Assembly: GCA_002711465.1 (NCBI GenBank)
Contig: PARL01000008.1
Span: 74,334 to 79,690 of the forward strand
Length of the DNA: 5,357 nucleotides
Origin: Fidelibacterota bacterium
GTDB lineage: Bacteria > Fidelibacterota > Marinisomatia > SCGC-AAA003-L08 > D37C17
Direction of reading: 5' to 3'
In this document: piece after piece, positions 1 through 5,357 of the stretch
Layout of the letters: each line of letters starts with the position of its first letter
How positions within the stretch are numbered: the stretch's first letter is position 1
Notes under the pieces: generated by a model
Database searches by the model: none
Told to the model about the DNA's origin: nothing
The model's input: only the letters and a program-made list of their open reading frames with translations
Position numbers and translations under genes: made by a program

Positions 1-29
1 AAGTATTCAAAATATTTGATTATTTTATT

Positions 30-58
30 TTGAGATAAGTATTAAAAAAAGATAAATT
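30..58 (+). promoter_or_regulatory. Candidate sigma70-type promoter for the tRNA-Ala / ppiD-like unit
   Basis: A TTGAGA box at 30-35 (5 of 6 matches to TTGACA) and a TAAATT box at 53-58 (4 of 6 matches to TATAAT) are separated by exactly 17 bases. A start about 6-8 bases downstream of the second box would fall at roughly 64-66, just ahead of the mature tRNA 5' end at 69, which is where a tRNA promoter should sit. The region is so AT-rich that chance matches are common, and the promoter consensus of this lineage is unknown. A Bacteroidota-style TTTG/TAnnTTTG pair at proper spacing was not found. It would probably also serve the gene at 167, as no other promoter fits in the 25-base gap after the tRNA. 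Confidence 0.4.
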
Positions 59-67
59 AGATGCCTT

Positions 68-141
<74 letters not shown>

Positions 142-153
142 CATTTTAAAACT

Positions 154-159
154 AGGAGA
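154..159 (+). promoter_or_regulatory. Shine-Dalgarno site that selects a TTG start
   Basis: AGGAGA lies at 154-159. The GGAG core (155-158) is 8 bases from TTG at 167, which is ideal, but 17 bases from the first ATG in the same frame at 176, which is too far. This is the main reason for choosing TTG. The site lies within the 25-base gap after the tRNA, so processing of the tRNA 3' end would leave it on a very short leader. Confidence 0.75.
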
Positions 160-166
160 AGAAAAA

Positions 167-1723
167 TTGTTTAATATGACAACATTAAGAGAGCGATCTC
201 ATGTAATTTTATGGCTACTGCTATTCTTTTTTATTGCAAGCATGACTATGGGTGGACTTGTTGGAGGGTCAAACATAATAAGCGTTATTTTTGGTTCAAA
301 AGATATTAGGAATTATGTAGGCAGCATAGATGGAAAAAGAATTTCTATAAGAGAATATGATTATCAATTAAGAGTTGCTCTTAATAATATTCTAAATACT
401 CAAGGAGAAAATGCTCAAGTATCTGAAGATAGACTTCATCGAGATGCTTGGGAATCTTTAAAAGAAGATTACATAGTCAAAGAAAAAATTAAAGAACTTA
501 ATCTTACAGTATATTCAGAAGAAGTTAAAGATTACATGCTACAATCACCTCCCCAAAAGTATCAAGAGGCATTAAATTCAGCTGGATTTTTCACTGATAG
601 TACAGGTGCATTTGATTTGATTTCTTACCAAAATGCAATTAGGAATGGCCAAATGCCTCTTTCTACAAAGCAACTAAACATAAGGTGGGAAGATGGTATA
701 AAGAACTTTCTATCTAATAAAAAATTGACAGACTCGTACAATCTACTCTCATCTGTTACAGAGAATGAAATTAAAGAAGAATATTTACGAAATAATATTG
801 ACTTAACAATCGACTATATGTACATAACTAATAGTAATATTCCAGATTCAGCTATAATTATTTCAGAAGATGAATTATTGGCTTATTATGAAGAAAATAA
901 AGAAGATAAATACCTAGTTGATGAAAAGGTTAAGCTTAACTACGTAATTTATAAGTCTTTAATATCAGAAGATGATACATTAAACTATAATATCGAAAAA
1001 GATAGCTTGATGAGTGAAGCATTCATATTAAGTGATGAGGCAAACTATACCTCTTTCGAACAAGCCTTAGATTCTTACAATAAAACAATAGAAGATACAA
1101 TAAGCGTATCTCAATCATTGCAAGGGTTTTCAGGAATACCTTCTGAAATGGGTAATTCAAGAAAAGTTATTAGATTTGCTTTTGATGGAGATCTTAATAT
1201 GGTGTCAACTCCTTTTGAAATGAATAATGGAATAGCTGTTTTTCATATTTTAGAGAAAGAAAAAGAAACATATAAACCATTTTCTGAAGTCAAAGAATCT
1301 ATTGAAAGAATTCTTATGCGAGATCTAAAAGCTGAAAAATCAAAATCGATGATTAGTGAATTTAAAAATGCTAATTGGAGTGATATAGCTAATTCAAATG
1401 ATTTATTTAATTTTGAGTCGCAAGCTGAGGGTAAAATTTCTGCTAACTACAAGGGAATAGGAAAATCTCCAGAACTTGAAGGTGAGTTATCTGCATTGTA
1501 CGAACCGGGGGATATCACAGGTTTAATAAAGACACCTACTTCATTCGCATTTGCAAAACTTATTAATAAAACTGATTTAGATGAAGCAGATTATGACGAG
1601 AAATATCCTAACATAAAATCTCAATTATTGCTAAACAAAAGATTTTCAGGTGGTTACAATGAATGGCTTAGATCTAGGAAAGAAAATATTGAAATTGAAG
1701 ACTGGCGTCATCTGATTTACTAA
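167..1723 (+). CDS. PpiD/SurA-like membrane-anchored periplasmic folding factor with degenerate parvulin region
   Basis: This 518-residue protein resembles PpiD, the inner-membrane chaperone/peptidyl-prolyl isomerase family that helps exported proteins fold as they leave the Sec channel. Residues 1-11 are short and charged (R8, R10), 12-32 form one hydrophobic membrane segment, and the rest should be periplasmic. Residues 50-65 (VGSIDGKRISIREYDY) are the typical start of a SurA_N-type chaperone domain, which runs to about 215. Residues 320-366 and 425-468 each resemble the end of a parvulin-type fold, and 500-518 (WL...IEIEDWRHLIY) match the family's usual C-terminus. The catalytic parvulin signatures (SHIL-like strand, GGDLG-like loop) are not visible. 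At 518 residues it is shorter than the roughly 600-700 usual for PpiD, as if the active domain were lost. It is probably a chaperone rather than an isomerase. TTG is chosen because of Shine-Dalgarno spacing; ATG at 176 would remove only three residues. The family call is firm, the lack of activity is inferred. Confidence 0.8.
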   Translation: MFNMTTLRERSHVILWLLLFFFIASMTMGGLVGGSNIISVIFGSKDIRNYVGSIDGKRISIREYDYQLRVALNNILNTQGENAQVSEDRLHRDAWESLKEDYIVKEKIKELNLTVYSEEVKDYMLQSPPQKYQEALNSAGFFTDSTGAFDLISYQNAIRNGQMPLSTKQLNIRWEDGIKNFLSNKKLTDSYNLLSSVTENEIKEEYLRNNIDLTIDYMYITNSNIPDSAIIISEDELLAYYEENKEDKYLVDEKVKLNYVIYKSLISEDDTLNYNIEKDSLMSEAFILSDEANYTSFEQALDSYNKTIEDTISVSQSLQGFSGIPSEMGNSRKVIRFAFDGDLNMVSTPFEMNNGIAVFHILEKEKETYKPFSEVKESIERILMRDLKAEKSKSMISEFKNANWSDIANSNDLFNFESQAEGKISANYKGIGKSPELEGELSALYEPGDITGLIKTPTSFAFAKLINKTDLDEADYDEKYPNIKSQLLLNKRFSGGYNEWLRSRKENIEIEDWRHLIY

Positions 1724-1740
1724 TTATTTGATTTAATAAA

Positions 1741-2370
1741 TTAGATATTTTTTGAAGATATGTTATTTGGATCCCAAAGATTCTCAGCTACATCAAGTTT
1801 TAGTGAAATAAAACGGCCTAAAACAAATAAGTAATCAGAGAGCCTATTGAGATATTTCAATACTCTTATATCTGTATCTGGGTATTTACTTAGTACCGAA
1901 ACGACGGAACGTTCTGATTTTCTACATACTACTCTTGCAGAATGAATATATAATGTGAGGTTATTCCCGCCAGGTAATACAAAAGATTTCAAAGGATCTA
2001 ATACGCTATTCATATCATCAATATCTTTTTCTAGTAAAATGATATCATCATTTTCAATTTTAGGAAGATTGTCATTTGTATTAGAGGTACCTATAGATGC
2101 TAATACTGTTCCTAAATTAAAAAGTTCATTTTGAATTGAAATAAGTCTTTTAGACATATAACTATAATTATCTATTTCTGGAAAACTTTCTAAATGCCTA
2201 AAACAAAATCCAATTAATACATTAAGTTCATCAATTTGCCCATAAGATTCAACTCTAAGGTCATTTTTAGGAACTTTCTCATTGCCAATAAGATAAGTAG
2301 TACCCTTGTCGCCTACTTTAGTGTAAACTTTTGATATATTGAGATTTGGTTCTTTATATTTTTTTTTCAA
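1741..2370 (-). CDS. Cob(I)alamin adenosyltransferase, PduO type
   Basis: This 209-residue protein is a PduO/MMAB-type ATP:cob(I)alamin adenosyltransferase, a cytoplasmic, usually trimeric enzyme. It moves the adenosyl group of ATP to cob(I)alamin to give adenosylcobalamin, the cofactor of methylmalonyl-CoA mutase and class II ribonucleotide reductase. Seen directly: the N-terminal ATP-binding motif TKVGDKGTT (17-25), RVESYGQIDELN (39-50), FVLPGG (130-135), the active-site helix SARVVCRKSER (144-154) and YLNRLSDYLFVLGR (173-186). By alignment from memory, R146, R150, E153 and R154 match human MMAB R186, R190, E193 and R194, while K151 stands where MMAB has R191. Length is normal and the gene looks intact. 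The start is TTG: an in-frame TGA (2374-2376) lies two codons upstream and no ATG, GTG or other TTG occurs before the first motif. No clear Shine-Dalgarno is seen. The gene is 11 bases downstream of the C25 protease gene, suggesting co-transcription. Confidence 0.93.
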   Translation of the reverse strand: MKKKYKEPNLNISKVYTKVGDKGTTYLIGNEKVPKNDLRVESYGQIDELNVLIGFCFRHLESFPEIDNYSYMSKRLISIQNELFNLGTVLASIGTSNTNDNLPKIENDDIILLEKDIDDMNSVLDPLKSFVLPGGNNLTLYIHSARVVCRKSERSVVSVLSKYPDTDIRVLKYLNRLSDYLFVLGRFISLKLDVAENLWDPNNISSKNI

Positions 2371-2381
2371 AGTTCAATAGA

Positions 2382-5357
2382 TTAGTTTAGAATGATTTGT
2401 ACAAGTAAAATCACATCCATAATATTTACTTCATTATCATTATTCAAATCTGCAACAATATTTTCATAAGCACTTCCATCATTGTTCAATATAAGTGCAA
2501 CCATTCTTACAACGTCTAATATATCAACTCCACCATCAGCATTTAAATCTCCCATAACATAATTATCTATTGAAGCAGAAACTGGAACAATAATATTGTC
2601 TGCTGCATTAGAATCTAAAATCATATAAGCAAAATAGTTTCCAGAGTCATAACCTTGCATATCAATAGTAACAATAATATCATCTGAATTTTCATAATCT
2701 ATGTTTCCACTATACTGACTTAATGTTATCCATTCTGGAGATTGTTTATATGATAAAGATAATTGATTTGATAAATCTAAATCATCATATGGAACTTGTT
2801 GACCAATTGTTCCTAAACTATTTACAATTCCAATGGTTGCTCCGTCATTAGAAACACCCTCAATTGATCTATAGTTTATATCTATATCTCCTGTTGGAAA
2901 TAATATTATTTGGAAATCATGTCTTATATCATTATTTGTCCAATGTATAACATCTTCATACCAAATAACCATTCTATCTCCATTAGAATGATATTTTACA
3001 TATCCCTCACCCACAGAATTATCACCACTAATAGGATTCAGATCATCCCAATAAGCTAAGATTGCATTTCTAGGGGCGCTTTCATCAAATATGCTTTCAT
3101 TATCCCATGCATCATTATCATCCCCAAAACCTACCCATCCATTTGGATTAATTAAAATTTGATCATAATTATTTCCATAGAAAGGAAAATTAAAGCCAAT
3201 ATCAAAATAGCCAGGCGACTGGTCGTTAGATTCAAATACTACAGAAGTATTATTATCCGAGATATCAATCCAGTCATAGTTAATGTATTCATCAGCATCT
3301 GAAGAAGACCAAGCATAGCCACCCTCATCGACATCTGATTGTTGATTAACAAATGGAGATACAGAAAGACTGTATGATAAATTGGACTCAGGCTCTCCCG
3401 AATTCGTAATGGTAAAGATATCAGTTAATGATTGATTTGACTCTAAACTATAATCTAATGAATTATTAGAAATATCAAGACCTGGTTGTGCATATAGAGA
3501 TGATGTTCTAGTTGTTATAAAAATAGCTGATTCATCTGTCAACTGACCTGCGGCTGTAGGATACTCATTATTAAAAGTATACTCTAAACCCACTAATCCT
3601 GTATGATCTTCAATACCAACTGAAGTGTACATACCATGTATAACTGCTCCAGCATAATTCCCAACTGGATAGTTTCCGATGCTTGTGTTATTAAAAATTC
3701 TATATTGTAAAAGCATTTCATCATCTCCTGTAGGAGTTTGAAGGTCAGTATTATACAATATTATCTGAAACTCTTCGTTGGAATTATCATCATAAGTATC
3801 AAAGTTATACCACTCAATTATAAATCTATCATTGTCTTCATCATAATAGGCATAAGCATCACCATCTTCTAGATCATCCCAAAATACTGCAACCATTGGA
3901 GATGGACCGCCAGTTCCTGGCAATGGATAGTTTCTAAACGATTCCAAATCAGTCTCACCAAATGAAATCCAGCCATTACTACAAACAGATAATCTGTTAT
4001 AGTCCTCACCATAAAATGTGAAAGTGAAAGGAAGATCTATTGTGGTTACTTCATCTTGGTTATTACCATTATCATTTAAATCTAATTGGTAGCCATCTCC
4101 ACCTTGTGATGGTACGATTTCAACCCATGAATATGTAGGTGCTAAATCATAATCACTATCCTCTTCTCCATATATATAATATCCATATGGGTCGGGGCCG
4201 AATGGATCATTAATAGTTACCTCTCCAACTGTCAATTGTAAATTTACTTGCTGTGCAAATGTATGCGAGTCAGTTACTCTAACCGGAATATTGTAAACTG
4301 CTCCATTAATAATACTATTATCTGTAGAAAGCTGAATCGTTTGAGATATACTACTATTACCTGGTGAAGTTTCAATCCAAGAAATTAAATCATTTTCAAA
4401 AATTAAGTCACTATCATTATTAAGTATTTCACCATAAAGGGAATCAAAATTTATTTCTCCATTATTAGTAATTTCAACATTTAAACTATTTGTAGAACCT
4501 GGAACAAAATTTCCTTGCGCTCGTAGAGAAACTGAACCTGAATAAATTGGGATATTTAAAATTTGATTTGATTCAAAACTACTATTATTACCTGAAATAT
4601 TTGCATAAAATACAGGTTCTTCATCAATAGTAGTAGATAGTGGTATGTTTAAAATTAAATCTTCTACGACTACGGTTTGTCCAATATTAATATTTGGAAT
4701 ATTAATAGTATTTTCTGATACTATCGATAATTCAGAAGACCTAATTTCTACATTAATATTTTCAATTGGTAATCCTGTGAAATTGGTCATATAAAAATCA
4801 ATTGATAACTGTTCTCCCGGATTAGCAAATCCATCTAAGTTACTTGATTCATTAACCTCGTCAAATAAAAGTGTGGTCCCAAGGACCTCAGGAAAAACAC
4901 TATCTTGATTTAATAGAAATGAAGTTTCTGAATACACACAATCTTGACATGTTGCTGTAACAATAACCTCACCATTTTGGCCTGATAGACCATTTAAATC
5001 AATCATAGCATTACCATCTGCTCCACTTATAGCATTTATATATATATCATTAAAATTTAAATTAACGTTAGCGCCTGATACAGGGAATTCATTCTCATCT
5101 ATGACTTGTACAGTAAAAATATTATCTGTTCCCATAGATACATTATCTAAATGGTTTACAATCAACGTTCTGGGGGTGTCTGTCCATAAAATAGTTGAAG
5201 CATCTCCCATTAAGTTATTCCATGCAGCAAAATAATATGCATTATTGTTAGGGTTCTGAGGATATGCAAGACTAAGGGCTAATTCACCATAAACTAATGC
5301 TTCGCCTGCCGTCCTTGCACCATAAACAAATATACCACTATACATTCCCATAGTAAC
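2382..5357 (-). CDS. C-terminal part of a secreted C25 (gingipain-like) cysteine protease with dockerin-like tail, 5' end missing
   Basis: The frame is open through the window edge (GTT ACT precede the ATG at 5351), so this is a partial gene; residues are numbered from that internal Met. Residues 1-60 look like the end of a peptidase C25 catalytic domain, including AAWNNLMGD (42-50) followed by LWTDTP; the Cys-His dyad must lie upstream, outside the window. Then come an Ig-like domain (about 61-148, with a CQDC pair at 135-138), two CARDB-like beta domains (about 150-270 and 271-378), acidic module A (381-615), a short beta linker, module B (672-868), a BACON-like segment (871-928) and a dockerin-like tail (933-989). 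The make-up fits a cell-surface or released protein that degrades external protein. Only three cysteines and many Asp/Asn are present, as expected of a calcium-stabilised exported protein. It probably forms an operon with the adenosyltransferase gene 11 bases downstream. Family assignment rests on the last stretch of the catalytic domain plus architecture, so protease activity is inferred. Confidence 0.72.
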   Translation of the reverse strand, partial: VTMGMYSGIFVYGARTAGEALVYGELALSLAYPQNPNNNAYYFAAWNNLMGDASTILWTDTPRTLIVNHLDNVSMGTDNIFTVQVIDENEFPVSGANVNLNFNDIYINAISGADGNAMIDLNGLSGQNGEVIVTATCQDCVYSETSFLLNQDSVFPEVLGTTLLFDEVNESSNLDGFANPGEQLSIDFYMTNFTGLPIENINVEIRSSELSIVSENTINIPNINIGQTVVVEDLILNIPLSTTIDEEPVFYANISGNNSSFESNQILNIPIYSGSVSLRAQGNFVPGSTNSLNVEITNNGEINFDSLYGEILNNDSDLIFENDLISWIETSPGNSSISQTIQLSTDNSIINGAVYNIPVRVTDSHTFAQQVNLQLTVGEVTINDPFGPDPYGYYIYGEEDSDYDLAPTYSWVEIVPSQGGDGYQLDLNDNGNNQDEVTTIDLPFTFTFYGEDYNRLSVCSNGWISFGETDLESFRNYPLPGTGGPSPMVAVFWDDLEDGDAYAYYDEDNDRFIIEWYNFDTYDDNSNEEFQIILYNTDLQTPTGDDEMLLQYRIFNNTSIGNYPVGNYAGAVIHGMYTSVGIEDHTGLVGLEYTFNNEYPTAAGQLTDESAIFITTRTSSLYAQPGLDISNNSLDYSLESNQSLTDIFTITNSGEPESNLSYSLSVSPFVNQQSDVDEGGYAWSSSDADEYINYDWIDISDNNTSVVFESNDQSPGYFDIGFNFPFYGNNYDQILINPNGWVGFGDDNDAWDNESIFDESAPRNAILAYWDDLNPISGDNSVGEGYVKYHSNGDRMVIWYEDVIHWTNNDIRHDFQIILFPTGDIDINYRSIEGVSNDGATIGIVNSLGTIGQQVPYDDLDLSNQLSLSYKQSPEWITLSQYSGNIDYENSDDIIVTIDMQGYDSGNYFAYMILDSNAADNIIVPVSASIDNYVMGDLNADGGVDILDVVRMVALILNNDGSAYENIVADLNNDNEVNIMDVILLVQIILN
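2385..2555 (-). other. Dockerin-like pair of EF-hand calcium-binding loops at the C-terminus
   Basis: Residues 933-989 of the protease hold two 12-residue loops with acidic residues at EF-hand spacing: DLNADGGVDILD (935-946) and DLNNDNEVNIMD (968-979). Each is followed by a hydrophobic helix (VVRMVALILN and VILLVQIILN). This is the type I dockerin repeat pattern. In cellulosomes dockerins bind cohesins, but in marine bacteria without cellulosomes similar tails are common on exported proteins and may serve attachment or sorting. The second loop has Asn in place of the usual Gly at position 6. Calcium binding is likely, the partner is unknown. Confidence 0.85.
2748..3338 (-). repeat. Acidic beta-rich module, copy B (protein-level repeat)
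   Basis: Residues 672-868 of the protease repeat the plan of copy A: a tyrosine/tryptophan opening (GGYAWSSSDADEYINYDWIDI), FNFPFYGNNYDQILINPNGWVGFG (720-743), AILAYWDDL (763-771), a RMVIWYEDV strand (793-801) and HDFQIILF (811-818). A BACON-like segment with PEWITLSQYSG (872-882) follows. The copies are clearly diverged, so the duplication is old or was inherited with the family. The module is a known companion of bacterial surface proteases but its ligand is not known to me. Confidence 0.75.
3507..4211 (-). repeat. Acidic beta-rich module, copy A (protein-level repeat)
   Basis: Residues 381-615 of the protease form a module that starts with DPYGYYIYGEEDSDYD (387-402) and SWVEI. It contains LPFTFTFYGEDYNRLSVCSNGWISFG-type strands at 440-465, with key residues F446, Y447, G448, N459, G460 and W461. 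Next are MVAVFWDDLEDGDAY (486-500), RFIIEWYNFDTY (509-520) and EEFQIILYNTD (526-536). Aligned by eye with copy B (672-868), the FYGxxY, NGWxxFG, A-x-x-WDDL, and FQIIL landmarks occur in the same order. Copy A has an extra insertion around 540-605. The Asp/Asn-rich DLNDNGNNQDE (424-434) may bind calcium. Confidence 0.75.

Noticed and set aside
1..38. Open frames entering from the left edge (stops at 31-33 and 36-38), possible tail of an upstream gene.
   Set aside because: Only about ten codons are visible in each frame and they are low-complexity AT-rich; nothing supports coding.
176..1723. ATG at 176 as the start of the PpiD-like gene.
   Set aside because: The Shine-Dalgarno core would be 17 bases away, against 8 for TTG at 167. 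It remains possible but is less likely.
1721..1753. Intrinsic terminator: AT hairpin followed by a T6 run at 1748-1753.
   Set aside because: The stem has no GC pair, contains a bulge, and the T-run is separated from it by several bases and lies inside the opposing gene.
2385..2557. Type IX secretion C-terminal sorting domain on the protease.
   Set aside because: The C-terminus is clearly two EF-hand loops with helices, not the beta-rich ending with GxYxxxI/V-type strands.
5349..5351. ATG at 5351 as the true start of the protease gene.
   Set aside because: The frame stays open to the window edge, and the first 60 residues look like the end of a C25 catalytic domain with no signal peptide, so the gene begins outside the window.

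Overview
The window is strongly AT-rich and gene-dense. It reads as part of a marine, free-living bacterium with a Gram-negative type envelope. The best lineage guess is Candidatus Marinimicrobia (SAR406) or a relative in the Fibrobacterota-Chlorobiota-Bacteroidota neighbourhood. This rests on three things: low GC, a PpiD-like protein ending in the W-L-x-x-x-x-x-x-x-I-E-D-x-R type tail known from that neighbourhood, and a huge secreted gingipain-type protein that ends in a dockerin-like pair of EF-hand loops instead of a type IX secretion sorting domain. The lineage is inferred from gene style, not from a marker gene.

Layout. Positions 1-68 hold a plausible sigma70-type promoter. A canonical tRNA-Ala(GGC) follows at 69-141. 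Only 25 bases later comes a plus-strand gene (167-1723) for a membrane-anchored PpiD/SurA-like periplasmic folding factor, probably on the same transcript as the tRNA. It converges, with a 17-base gap, on a minus-strand pair: a PduO-type cob(I)alamin adenosyltransferase (1741-2370), and 11 bases upstream of it the 3' two-thirds or so of a giant secreted C25 (gingipain-like) protease gene (2382 to the window edge at 5357, 5' end missing).

How the parts fit. The plus-strand unit links translation (tRNA) with envelope protein folding. The minus-strand unit makes a large multi-domain exported protein: the end of a C25 catalytic region, Ig-like and CARDB-like spacers, two diverged copies of an acidic beta-rich module, and a dockerin-like tail. 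It then makes the enzyme that completes adenosylcobalamin. The two minus-strand products have no obvious biochemical link, so their operon is probably one of convenience. A folding factor facing a very large exported beta-protein is suggestive, but nothing in the sequence proves a functional tie.

No mobile element, CRISPR array, integration site or clearly new system is visible. The most notable points are the PpiD-like protein without a recognisable parvulin active core, the tRNA-led mRNA, the duplicated module in the protease tail, and TTG starts on both complete genes.
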